NCBI GenBank assembly: GCA_900110975.1
Contig: FOFK01000005.1
Span: 162,184 to 226,183 of the forward strand
Reading direction: 5' to 3'
DNA: 64,000 nucleotides
DNA from: Lachnospiraceae bacterium RM5
GTDB taxonomy: Bacteria > Bacillota > Clostridia > Lachnospirales > Lachnospiraceae
Notes under the pieces: generated by a model
What the model saw: only the letters and a program-made list of their open reading frames with translations
Databases searched by the model: none
What the model was told of the DNA's origin: nothing
Made by a program: the position numbers and the translations under genes
In this document: positions 9,238 through 17,952 of the stretch, one piece after another
How the letters are laid out: each line of letters begins with the position of its first letter
How positions within the stretch are numbered: the first letter of the stretch is position 1

Positions 9238-9900
9238 TTATTTCTGCTCAGACTCTTTTGATTGCTCATCTAATGTAAGATTATATGCATTAAAAAACAA
9301 CTCTATAAACTTATCAGCTTCCCTGCAATTAAGCTCTTTTATAAGCCATATTGTTGATTTTTCCGCTTCAATGAAATCATCATTTCCCATATGTCTTTCT
9401 TCAACACATTTAATAAGCGCAGAAATTTTATCCGCCGCCTTTACAAGCTTTTTTTCTTCTTCACTTATATAATTCCCACTGATAATATCTTTATAAATCC
9501 CTTTCATTTCTTCAGGGAGGGAAGAAACAAGTTTCTTTATTGCTGCATCTTCAACCTTCTGATATGCATTTTTTATGTCCTCATCAAAATATTTCACAGG
9601 CGTTGGCAAATCTCCCGTAATAATCTCAGGAACATCATGATACATTGCAGTTACAACCAATTTATCAGGATTTACCCCACCACCAAAATAAATATTGTTA
9701 ATCATAGCAAGTGCATGAGCAATAACAGCAACATCCAGGCTGTGCTCAGCAATACTTTCCTTACTTGAATTTCTCATAAGGTTCCATCTGTTTATGTACC
9801 TCATTCTATAAATCATTGCAAAAAAATTATAATCTTTGGAATTGTTATTTTGACTGTTGTTATCGCTGTTGTTATGACTGTTATTGTTGCTATTATTCAA
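9238..9900 (-). CDS. HD-domain 5'-deoxynucleotidase-like protein (YfbR type)
   Basis: The HD-domain metal ligands are seen in order: an early WNLMRNSSKESIAEHSLDVAVIAHAL, then AMYHDVPEIITGDLPTPVKYF, and a later Asp in VKAADKISALI. This pattern matches YfbR, a 5'-nucleotidase for deoxyribonucleoside monophosphates. The first 23 residues are an unusual Asn/Ser-rich tail encoded by simple-sequence DNA. The start is a TTG at 9900: a strong GGAGGG box 9 nt upstream decides it, and no ATG lies near. It heads the minus-strand run to aroK and is divergent from nrdD. Confidence 0.85.
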   Translation of the reverse strand: MNNSNNNSHNNSDNNSQNNNSKDYNFFAMIYRMRYINRWNLMRNSSKESIAEHSLDVAVIAHALAMINNIYFGGGVNPDKLVVTAMYHDVPEIITGDLPTPVKYFDEDIKNAYQKVEDAAIKKLVSSLPEEMKGIYKDIISGNYISEEEKKLVKAADKISALIKCVEERHMGNDDFIEAEKSTIWLIKELNCREADKFIELFFNAYNLTLDEQSKESEQK

Positions 9901-10243
9901 ACTCGTAACCCTCCGAACTCTTTATATCTTATTTCAATTATACATACAACATAATTTTTTTATATAATCTTTTCATTAACTAACATTTCTCAATTATATA
10001 TCATAGAAAAAAATTTGTACAGCATTGCACACCATACAAGAATTCTCGCTTCAAAATTTAAACTTTTTAAATTTTTCCATCTATTTTACACCACTACCTC
10101 GTTTTAGATGGAGCTTCTTTGTTTCGCCAATTTTTGCTTTCTAAAATTTTTCCATCTATTTCATACCACTACCCTTTTTTAGATGGATATACCTCATAAA
10201 TCATATAGTGCAAAATATAATTGTAATTTCAAAAAAGCAACAA
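9901..10243. other. Intergenic region between the HD nucleotidase and nrdD
   Basis: Besides two family B hairpin units (separate entry), the region has a TATAAT on the minus strand at 9937-9942 that may serve the HD nucleotidase, without a clear -35. It also has an isolated ATATAGTG half-site at 10203-10210 resembling an NrdR half-box. No coding sequence is seen. Confidence 0.5.
10075..10186. repeat. Hairpin repeat family B, two copies 75 bp apart
   Basis: CCATCTA starts at 10077 and 10152. Each copy pairs with TAGATGG about 22 nt downstream. The linker between them contains CGCCAATTTTTGC and TTCTAAAA, which resemble the linker of family A. The five-copy relative is at 51181-51512. Confidence 0.8.
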
Positions 10244-10289
10244 ACACAATATATAGTGTTTTATAATTGACTTAACCACCATATAGTGT
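10244..10289 (+). promoter_or_regulatory. Two NrdR boxes
   Basis: ACACAATATATAGTGT at 10244-10259 is an excellent NrdR box. A second, weaker copy (AACCACCATATAGTGT) is at 10274-10289. The starts are 30 bp apart, the roughly three-turn spacing known for paired NrdR sites. The second box covers the spacer of the nrdD promoter, so binding should repress nrdD when dATP is high. Confidence 0.88.
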
Positions 10290-10295
10290 TATATT
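10267..10295 (+). promoter_or_regulatory. nrdD promoter
   Basis: TTGACT (10267-10272), a 17-bp spacer and TATATT (10290-10295). The spacer is fully occupied by the second NrdR box. The mRNA leader would be about 105 nt. Confidence 0.8.
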
Positions 10296-10407
10296 CAATG
10301 TACACCCAAAATACAAAACATTTGGAGACTAATCAAAATAACTTATTAAACAACAAAGAATCAATAGTAAACAAATAACAAATATAAAACATAGTGAGGT
10401 AGATAAA

Positions 10408-12609
10408 ATGAAAATCATAAAACGAAGTGGTACAGAGGTACCTTTTGATCTTTCAAAGATTACAAATGCTATTATTAAAGCAAATGAAAGTGTTGTTGCT
10501 TCTGACAGATTAACTGATGAACAGATAAATAATATTTCTAAAAACGTTGAAAACAAATGTACAAAGGTAGACAGAGCCTTAAACGTGGAAGAAATCCAGG
10601 ATATAGTTGAAAATGAAATCATGTCTGAAAAAGCTTTCAATGTGGCAAGAAACTATATTACATACCGTTATAAACATGCTCTTGTCAGAAAAGCAAATTC
10701 TACAGACGAACAGATTCTTAGTCTTTTAAAATTTGATAATGAAGAAGTTAAACAGGAAAATTCAAATAAAAACCCTATGGTCAGCAGTGTACAAAGAGAC
10801 TATATGGCAGGTGAGGTAAGTAAAGATATTACAAAACGTTTTCTTTTACCTGAAGATGTTTATACTGCACATAAAAACGGACTTATCCATTTTCATGATT
10901 CAGATTATTTTGCACAGCATATGCACAACTGCTGTCTTATAAACCTTGAGGATATGCTTCAAAATGGCACAGTTATATCAGAAACTACAATTGATAAGCC
11001 ACATACTTTTTCAACTGCATGTAATATAGCAACACAAAGTATTGCACAGATCGCAAGTTCACAATATGGCGGACAAAGCATTACCCTTGCACATCTTGCA
11101 CCTTTTGTTGATGTCAGCAGACAAAAATTCAGAAAAGATGTTAAAGAAGAATTCGAAAATTTAAACATGGAATATGATGAAGAAACTGTCAATAAAATAG
11201 CTGAAATGCGTGTAAGAAAAGAAGTCAAGCAGGGTGTCCAGATGATCCAGTATCAGGTAATTACTCTTATGACAACAAATGGACAGGCTCCATTTATAAC
11301 AATATATATGTATCTTGACGAAGTTGAAGATGGCACTTTAAGAGAAGACCTTGCACTTATTACAGAGGAAGTTTTAAAACAGCGTATTGTAGGTATCAAA
11401 AACGAAAAAGGAGTATTTATTACTCCTGCTTTTCCAAAACTTATTTATGTTCTTGATGAAGATAATATTTATCCTGATTCAAAATATTATTATCTTACAG
11501 AACTTGCTGCCAAATGTACAGCAAAACGTATGGTTCCTGACTATATCTCAGCAAAAGTCATGAAGGAATTAAAGGGCGATGTATATCCTTGCATGGGTTG
11601 TCGAAGCTTTTTAACTCCTGACAGATTTACTGATAACGGAGTTGGAAATATAGCAAATGCATTAAATTATAAAGAAGGTGTCCACAAATATTATGGCAGA
11701 TTCAACCAGGGTGTTGTAACCATTAATCTTGTTGATGTGGCATGCTCATCAAATAAAGACATGGACGAATTCTGGAAAATAATGGATGAGCGATTAGAGC
11801 TTTGCAAAAAAGCTTTAATGTGCAGACATAACCGTCTTAAAGGCACTCCATCCGATGTAGCTCCAATCCTTTGGCAATATGGTGCACTTGCACGACTTAA
11901 AAAAGGTGAAAAAATAGATAAACTCTTATATGACGGATACTCTACTATTTCCCTTGGCTATGCAGGTTTGTATGAATGCACAAAATATATGACAGGGAAA
12001 TCACATGTAGATAAAGATGGAAAAGAATTTGCACTTAAGGTAATGCATTATCTTAATGATGCCTGCGCAAAATGGAAAAAAGAAACAAATATCGACTTTA
12101 GTATTTATGGCACACCACTTGAATCTACTACTTATAAATTTGCAAAATGCTTGCAAAAACGTTTTGGTCTCATAAAAGATGTTACAGACAGAAATTATAT
12201 AACAAACAGCTATCATGTTCATGTAACAGAGCCAATTGATGCATTTTCAAAATTAAAATTCGAATCAGAATTCCAGGCATTATCACCTGGTGGCGCCATA
12301 AGTTATGTTGAGGTACCAAACCTTCAAAATAACATTGAAGCCGTAATTGAAGTTATAAAATATATTTATGATAATATAATGTATGCAGAATTAAATACAA
12401 AGAGTGACTACTGCCAGAAATGTGGCTTTGATGGTGAAATCCAGATTGTTACTGATGAAGATGGAAAACTTATCTGGAAATGTCCAAATTGCGGAAATAC
12501 CGACCAGGATAAAATGAATGTTGCAAGAAGAACCTGCGGATACATTGGAACCCAGTTCTGGAACCAGGGACGTACCGCAGAAATCAAAGACAGAGTATTG
12601 CATTTATAA
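10408..12609 (+). CDS. nrdD: Anaerobic ribonucleoside-triphosphate reductase
   Basis: Reduces ribonucleoside triphosphates to deoxyribonucleotides with a glycyl radical. An ATP-cone fills the first 100 or so residues (KRSGTEVPFDLSKI). The catalytic barrel carries the MHNCCLINLEDML and YPCMGCRSFL cysteines. The C-terminus has the zinc motif CQKCGF...CPNCG and the glycyl-radical loop RRTCGYIG (Gly about 711). 733 aa is normal. A GAGG box lies 8 nt before the ATG. The activase gene nrdG usually lies next to nrdD, but the next gene here is an unrelated lipoprotein, so nrdG must be elsewhere. Regulation by NrdR is supported by the upstream boxes. Confidence 0.97.
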   Translation: MKIIKRSGTEVPFDLSKITNAIIKANESVVASDRLTDEQINNISKNVENKCTKVDRALNVEEIQDIVENEIMSEKAFNVARNYITYRYKHALVRKANSTDEQILSLLKFDNEEVKQENSNKNPMVSSVQRDYMAGEVSKDITKRFLLPEDVYTAHKNGLIHFHDSDYFAQHMHNCCLINLEDMLQNGTVISETTIDKPHTFSTACNIATQSIAQIASSQYGGQSITLAHLAPFVDVSRQKFRKDVKEEFENLNMEYDEETVNKIAEMRVRKEVKQGVQMIQYQVITLMTTNGQAPFITIYMYLDEVEDGTLREDLALITEEVLKQRIVGIKNEKGVFITPAFPKLIYVLDEDNIYPDSKYYYLTELAAKCTAKRMVPDYISAKVMKELKGDVYPCMGCRSFLTPDRFTDNGVGNIANALNYKEGVHKYYGRFNQGVVTINLVDVACSSNKDMDEFWKIMDERLELCKKALMCRHNRLKGTPSDVAPILWQYGALARLKKGEKIDKLLYDGYSTISLGYAGLYECTKYMTGKSHVDKDGKEFALKVMHYLNDACAKWKKETNIDFSIYGTPLESTTYKFAKCLQKRFGLIKDVTDRNYITNSYHVHVTEPIDAFSKLKFESEFQALSPGGAISYVEVPNLQNNIEAVIEVIKYIYDNIMYAELNTKSDYCQKCGFDGEIQIVTDEDGKLIWKCPNCGNTDQDKMNVARRTCGYIGTQFWNQGRTAEIKDRVLHL

Positions 12610-12622
12610 ATATTGCTAAGAC

Positions 12623-12651
12623 TTGCAACAAGATAAGTAATATATTATAAT
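12623..12651 (+). promoter_or_regulatory. Promoter of the 12721 lipoprotein gene
   Basis: TTGCAA, a 17-bp spacer and TATAAT. It is followed in the leader by a small hairpin (TTTATGCTT at 12672-12680 with AAGCATAAA at 12687-12695). The hairpin has no T-run, so it looks like a 5' mRNA stem rather than a terminator. Confidence 0.75.
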
Positions 12652-12720
12652 TGCTCTGTAATTGTTTTATTTTTATGCTTGTAAAAAAGCATAAATACGT
12701 AATAAGAAGGAGAATAAACT

Positions 12721-14283
12721 ATGAAGAAAATTTTAGCTTATGGTTTAGTTTCCGCTATGACTTTATCAATGCTCACAGGTTGTAGCAAACCTGCTATCAT
12801 CGATAAAGCAGTTGGTGGCGGATCTAAAAAAACAGCAAAAGAAGTTGTTAAAGCCTACAACGAATATTTAGAAGATGTAGATAACAACTACGCAGTAGAA
12901 GGAAGCTTCTCAGCAGAAGGAAAAGTTAAGATGTCAGGCGTATCTGTTGACTTTTCACTTGATGCAGATGTTGAGGGTGCAATGGCAAATAAAAACTCAC
13001 ACATGACAACAAGCGCAAGCGTTGAAGCATTAGGACAGAGCCAGGATGTTGACGTTGAGATGTATGTTGATAATGATGAAGGATATGTATATTCAAACAT
13101 CAGCACAGATGATGAATGGACAAAGACAGCAATTCCTGATGAAGATGAACTTAAGGATCAGCTTGATGAAGCATTATCTGAAATTTCTGATGATATCGAT
13201 TTATCATATCAGGATATTATTGATGCAGCAAAGAATGGTGATCTTTTCGAAGATGCAACAATAAAGACAAAAGGAAAAACATATATTGTTTCACTTACAC
13301 TTAAACAGTTAGCTGATAACGACCTTTTCAAAGACATTGTTGACTTATACAATGATGAATACAAAGATGAACTTTTAGATTCAGTTCCAGAAGATATCTA
13401 TGATGAACTCGTTGATTACTTATCAGATATTAAATTTGTATATACATTTGATACAAAGAACTGTGCTCTTAAAGAAGTATCTGTTGAAAACTTAAGCTAC
13501 AGCGGAAAATTCGAAGACTTAGAAGATGTTTTAGGAGATGGAAATGATAAGCTTGAAATTGATATCGATGCAAGCTTCTCAATGGAACTCTCTGATTATG
13601 GAAAAGTTGATGAAAATGATGTTGCAGTACCTAAGGATGTTAAAAAGAATGCTGTCGAAGAAGACATCGACGATTTAGAAGATAGCTTTGGTGATCTTGA
13701 AGAAGATTTAGAAGATGACGATGACAAAGATGACAAAGATGATAAAGATGACAAAGACAAAGACGATAAAGATGACGAAGATGATGATGAATTGTCATTC
13801 GGAGACGCTGCTACATTAGATGTTAAAGTTATCTCAAAAGTTTCATATGATGGAAAAGATTATACACTTCCTGGTAAAGTAGATGATATCCTTAAAGATG
13901 GATGGAAAGCTACTAGCGAAGAAGGCGAGTATTCATTTGTTACATATGAAAATGATAAATACGAATCAGCATCTATGTATGTATATGATAAAGACATGAC
14001 AGGAAAGACATCTGAAGTTAATGGCAAAGATGTTTATGGTATCGAAATTTCAACATATGACGACGAAGATCCACTCTTAGAAAAGAACTTCGCTATAGCA
14101 GGTGTTAAATTAGGTGATGCAGAAGAAAACATCGTAAAAGTTCTTGGCGAAACAGATGATGTATATAAGAGTGATTTCTCTTCATCATACTATTATGAAG
14201 CTGAAGAAGGCGATAATAAATACTACCTCACAGTTTCTTGCTATGATGGTAAAGTATCTACATTATCATTAACAATCTACTAA
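12721..14283 (+). CDS. Acidic lipoprotein of unknown function
   Basis: The signal peptide ends in a lipobox (SMLTGC, Cys at about 21), so the mature protein is membrane-anchored and extracellular. Residues 40-310 form a soluble domain of unrecognised fold rich in D, E and V. A nearly pure Asp/Lys linker follows (about residues 330-360). A C-terminal domain of about 150 aa has alternating charged and beta-strand segments. The two-domain, Asp-linker layout is seen in lipoproteins of Lachnospiraceae, but no function can be assigned. The gene is monocistronic, with its own consensus promoter, an AAGGAG box and a terminator shared with the convergent GH25 gene. The codons are regular and suggest good expression. 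Confidence 0.85.
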   Translation: MKKILAYGLVSAMTLSMLTGCSKPAIIDKAVGGGSKKTAKEVVKAYNEYLEDVDNNYAVEGSFSAEGKVKMSGVSVDFSLDADVEGAMANKNSHMTTSASVEALGQSQDVDVEMYVDNDEGYVYSNISTDDEWTKTAIPDEDELKDQLDEALSEISDDIDLSYQDIIDAAKNGDLFEDATIKTKGKTYIVSLTLKQLADNDLFKDIVDLYNDEYKDELLDSVPEDIYDELVDYLSDIKFVYTFDTKNCALKEVSVENLSYSGKFEDLEDVLGDGNDKLEIDIDASFSMELSDYGKVDENDVAVPKDVKKNAVEEDIDDLEDSFGDLEEDLEDDDDKDDKDDKDDKDKDDKDDEDDDELSFGDAATLDVKVISKVSYDGKDYTLPGKVDDILKDGWKATSEEGEYSFVTYENDKYESASMYVYDKDMTGKTSEVNGKDVYGIEISTYDDEDPLLEKNFAIAGVKLGDAEENIVKVLGETDDVYKSDFSSSYYYEAEEGDNKYYLTVSCYDGKVSTLSLTIY

Positions 14284-14326
14284 AAATTTATTAAAAACTA
14301 AGTAGCTTTAAAAAGCCTCAAAATAA

Positions 14327-14360
14327 AAGAACTGCGTTGGCATTTGCTGGTGCAGTTCTT
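14327..14360. terminator. Terminator between convergent genes
   Basis: AAAGAACTGC-type arm (14327-14335) pairs with GCAGTTCTT (14352-14360) over a 16-nt loop, with AT-rich flanks on both sides. It likely ends both the 12721 lipoprotein gene and the GH25 operon. The T-run is modest. Confidence 0.65.
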
Positions 14361-14396
14361 ATTTATTTTAGAGAACTATTTATTTTGCAAATCAAA

Positions 14397-16172
14397 TTAA
14401 TTTATTGATTCAGTCTCTGTCATACTTTCAGTTTCTACAGGCTGTGTTTCTGTTTCAACGGTAACCACTTCATTTCTTATGATATGAAGTCTTACTACCT
14501 TGTATCCAGTAAATCCTAATCCATCATCAGCAGCACATGTTATATCAATATCCTTAGTCCTTATATCACCATTACTTATGATATTTTCAATTCCACTAAA
14601 CTGCATATTCGTTATTGTGACAGGATCTGTAACTCCTGCTACTTTTTCATAATATACTGCTGTAACACTGTTTCTTAAAAGATTAACTATATTGTTATAA
14701 TTTCCATTAACTGAATTATTTTCATCATATACGTATTGCAATTCCTGTATTGTATCCGTATTCCACAGATTTCCATTAATATAAAACTCAGGATAATCCC
14801 TTACATACAATAAAGCATCTATAGAATAAGCATATCCCGAAGGATCATTATATGAATAATTAACCCTGTAAGACATTGGCGTCTGGATTGCATATTCAAG
14901 TGATACTGGATTATCATAAGGATCATATATACTAAAGACCACATTTCCCGTGGCATCAATGCCCTTAGAATCCGTTGCTGCAACTCCTTCCATCAGATTA
15001 ACAGCCGAATTTTTATTTGCAATTATTTCTGACCTTGTAATCGTAAGACTCGGCTCATAAAGGAAATCTCTTGAAATCAGTATATCCATATCAACCCTTG
15101 TACTAATTCCCGGTATAGAGCCTTTTGATGAATACTGCCATATATAATAATTAAATTCTGTCTTTGGCATTAAATCGCCATATTTAAATACATTTGCTGC
15201 GTAATTATTTCCATTATACTCTTTAAAGTACCATGCAAGCCAGCTTGCATATCTTGAAGTAATTCCCGTACCTCCGATTCTGCTTGTAAAATCAGTACAA
15301 TTCATATAAACCATCGGTGTATAGCCATTTGCTGATACTGTATCACAAAATACACTTATTATTCCTGCAAGGTCTTCACCTGATTTTCCAAGGGTTCTAT
15401 AACCTTTTCCTGTTTCCCAGTCAATTACTACAGGTAAATCCATCTGATAACCGGAGATATAATTTAAAGTAAGTGATGCTTCTTCCATCGCCTCAGTTTC
15501 TGTTATAGCCTGCGAGAAGAAATATGCACCAACAAGTATTCCATTTGCCTTGGCTTCCCTTATATTTTTATCAGCCATGGAATCCTTACATAACTTTCCA
15601 TTCTCATATCCTCTATAGCCAACTCTGATATATGCAAAATTAATTCCTGCATCCTTTACCTGAGCCCAGTCAATATCACCCTGATGTGAAGAAACATCAA
15701 TACCATGCATTATCTGAAACTCTGTAAATTCTGTAGAACTCATGGTTGATACATTTTCAGAATAAATAGAGGTGTAATCATTTAAAAATTCCTCTTCCTC
15801 TTCTTCCTTCTTGGCATCATCCTTAAGTTCAGTATCAGAAACATCGATTTTACTTATATCTATCGTTTCATTCTCTTTTTCCTTCTTTTTTTTAGTACTC
15901 TCCTCTCCCTTTGTAGCCTCACCTCTGGTACTTTCACCCTTCGTTGAAACCTTACCCTTTTCATTATATTTTGTATTACCTGCAAGTACTATAACTATAA
16001 TAAGCACCCCTGCAAATACCATAAGGAAATTTACAAAATCAGCAGGATTTTTCTTTATTTTGCCTAATATTCCCTTTCCAAAAGAAGATTCTTTCATTTT
16101 CTTCACAAAAGGAATCTTCTTAACCTTTTCCTTTAATTCACTCTTAAATTTAATAAATTTTTCTTTACTCAT
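14397..16172 (-). CDS. Membrane-anchored GH25 muramidase
   Basis: Predicted N-acetylmuramidase acting on peptidoglycan. Residues 1-50 are basic and cytoplasmic, one membrane helix follows (FLMVFAGVLIIVIVLAG), then a K/E/T-rich linker. The GH25 domain is at about 155-370: HGIDVSSHQGDIDW starts it, VVIDWETG holds the catalytic acid pair, and YYIWQYSSKGSIPGI near the end is characteristic. About 220 further residues form a C-terminal region of Ig-like strands, perhaps for wall binding. The protein ends in a T/E-rich tail. It follows the K+ channel by 21 nt at the end of the lon operon. Autolysin or cell-separation roles are likely. Confidence 0.9.
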   Translation of the reverse strand: MSKEKFIKFKSELKEKVKKIPFVKKMKESSFGKGILGKIKKNPADFVNFLMVFAGVLIIVIVLAGNTKYNEKGKVSTKGESTRGEATKGEESTKKKKEKENETIDISKIDVSDTELKDDAKKEEEEEEFLNDYTSIYSENVSTMSSTEFTEFQIMHGIDVSSHQGDIDWAQVKDAGINFAYIRVGYRGYENGKLCKDSMADKNIREAKANGILVGAYFFSQAITETEAMEEASLTLNYISGYQMDLPVVIDWETGKGYRTLGKSGEDLAGIISVFCDTVSANGYTPMVYMNCTDFTSRIGGTGITSRYASWLAWYFKEYNGNNYAANVFKYGDLMPKTEFNYYIWQYSSKGSIPGISTRVDMDILISRDFLYEPSLTITRSEIIANKNSAVNLMEGVAATDSKGIDATGNVVFSIYDPYDNPVSLEYAIQTPMSYRVNYSYNDPSGYAYSIDALLYVRDYPEFYINGNLWNTDTIQELQYVYDENNSVNGNYNNIVNLLRNSVTAVYYEKVAGVTDPVTITNMQFSGIENIISNGDIRTKDIDITCAADDGLGFTGYKVVRLHIIRNEVVTVETETQPVETESMTETESIN

Positions 16173-16193
16173 GTCTTATCACACATATCCCGT

Positions 16194-17372
16194 CTATATT
16201 TTTGCGTTTTTCTTTTTCTCATATAAAAAGATTTTATCCGAAGCCTGCAACTTAATATTATTATCAGGAGAAATCATATCACCGTTTCTTTCTACTGTAA
16301 TAATAACCGTTTTTCTTGAAATATCTATATCATCCAAGGTTACTCCAATCCATGGGTGATTTTTACTAAGGGTTATTGCTCTTAGCTGATAATCAGTACT
16401 TTTAGCATCCTTCCTTGTGCTTAAAACAATCCTGTCGCCTTCTAAAATCTTTGTATCTCCATTAGGCACTAATGTCTTTTTATCCCTTTCGATTAGAACA
16501 AATAATAGAATTTTAGGGATATCAAGATCCCTTACTTTCTTTCCAATCCACTTATCATTCTTATGTATATGAATACTTAAAAATTCAAAAGTTTCCTCTG
16601 TTCCGATATTTTCCATTGTCTGGATTTTTGTATACTGCTCAACAAATCCGGCAGAAATAATACCTGTAGGTATGGCAACCATTCCTACCCCAAGGAATGA
16701 TATCATAATTCCCATTATTCTGCCCATAAATGTAATTGGATAAATATCTCCATATCCAACCGTTAAAAGGGTGGATACAGACCACCAGATACCTGAAAAA
16801 GCATTCTTAAATACATCAGGCTGTGCATCATGCTCAAGACCATACATACAAAGACTTGAACCAATCATCAGTACCATAATAATAAATACCGATGATAGGA
16901 GCTGCTGCTTCTTTCTTTCAATTACATCCGTAATAACATTTAGTGAATCATAATATGCATTTATTCTAAATAATCTTAGAATTCTTGCAACTCTGAACAT
17001 CTTAAATGCACTTGCCCCACCTGGAAAGAAAGCAGGCAAATAGTAAGGTAAAAATGATAGAATATCAACAAGTCCAGAAAATGAAAATACATATGATATG
17101 ATTGCTTTTAAATTATTTTTACCTTTATAGAGGCATTTTGCAGACAATACTCTTAATATAAAATCAATGCAGAAAAAGAAAACCGTTATCTTTATTATTA
17201 TATTAAAAATATCCTTATATCCGCTTAATGAATCAAACGTAGCAAGCACACTTACTATAAGATTTATAATAAGTGTGCCAATACTGATAATATCATAAAA
17301 CTGATTTAATCTGTCATCTATAACTCCGACAGAAACCATTTTAAAAATTCTTTTTTGAAATTTAGAAAACAT
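16194..17372 (-). CDS. Voltage-gated-type potassium channel with two RCK_C domains
   Basis: Six membrane helices are expected in the first 230 residues. The fourth carries spaced arginines (FRVARILRLFRI) like a voltage sensor, and the pore holds the K+ selectivity filter TVGYGD. The cytoplasmic C-terminus has two TrkA-C (RCK_C) repeats (FEFLSIHIHKNDKWIGKKVRDLDI... and ITLSKNHPWIGVTLDDIDI...). No full Rossmann NAD-binding RCK_N is seen between pore and RCK_C. Two RCK_C units without RCK_N suggest gating by a ligand such as a cyclic dinucleotide, but this is inference. The start overlaps the end of bioY by 11 nt. Confidence 0.88.
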   Translation of the reverse strand: MFSKFQKRIFKMVSVGVIDDRLNQFYDIISIGTLIINLIVSVLATFDSLSGYKDIFNIIIKITVFFFCIDFILRVLSAKCLYKGKNNLKAIISYVFSFSGLVDILSFLPYYLPAFFPGGASAFKMFRVARILRLFRINAYYDSLNVITDVIERKKQQLLSSVFIIMVLMIGSSLCMYGLEHDAQPDVFKNAFSGIWWSVSTLLTVGYGDIYPITFMGRIMGIMISFLGVGMVAIPTGIISAGFVEQYTKIQTMENIGTEETFEFLSIHIHKNDKWIGKKVRDLDIPKILLFVLIERDKKTLVPNGDTKILEGDRIVLSTRKDAKSTDYQLRAITLSKNHPWIGVTLDDIDISRKTVIITVERNGDMISPDNNIKLQASDKIFLYEKKKNAKI

Positions 17373-17922
17373 CCTTTATCCTCTTATTAATAGCAGGTCC
17401 GATTATAAGTGCAACTATTATCTTAACCAAATCTGCACTGATAAATGGAATTACACCTGCATATAATGCAGCTTTTAATGTCATATGTGCAAAATATGCA
17501 AGCCATAATGTTCCAAACATATAACAAATTGCAGTTCCTGCAATCATTGATAAAGCACATAAAAAGTAATTATTCATATGCTTTGTAATTACATATCCAC
17601 TGATAATACATATAAATATAAATCCAAATATGTATCCGCCTGTAGGTCCCGTAACCTTTGCAAGGCCTCCGGAAAACCCTGAAAATACAGGAAGTCCTAT
17701 GGTTCCTAACAAAATATATGTAAGTAAACTTGCAAGGGATTTTTTCCATCCTACAAGGTAAATACACATATAAATAGCAAATATTGTAAGTGATATTGGT
17801 ACCGGTGTAAAAGGAAGAGTAAGTGATACAGGTCCTAATACACATAAAAATGCACTCATTAGCCCAATAGCAACAATATTTCTGATTTTTTCCGATGTGG
17901 TACTTTTAATTATTTCTTCCAT
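17362..17922 (-). CDS. bioY: Biotin ECF transporter S component
   Basis: The integral-membrane substrate-binding subunit for biotin import. It shows the BioY signature LTLPFTPVPISLTIFAIYM, then GLPVFSGFSGGLAKVTGPTGGYIFGF, with about six helices in 186 aa. AGGAG lies 7 nt before the ATG. No EcfA or EcfT genes are nearby, so it would rely on a shared energising module elsewhere. It sits 30 nt after lon and overlaps the channel gene. No BirA-type operator is visible in the gap, so it appears to be read from the lon promoter, an odd partner for a vitamin transporter. Confidence 0.93.
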   Translation of the reverse strand: MEEIIKSTTSEKIRNIVAIGLMSAFLCVLGPVSLTLPFTPVPISLTIFAIYMCIYLVGWKKSLASLLTYILLGTIGLPVFSGFSGGLAKVTGPTGGYIFGFIFICIISGYVITKHMNNYFLCALSMIAGTAICYMFGTLWLAYFAHMTLKAALYAGVIPFISADLVKIIVALIIGPAINKRIKDVF

Positions 17923-17952
17923 TTCTCTGCTCCTAACACTTTTTTTGCAAAT

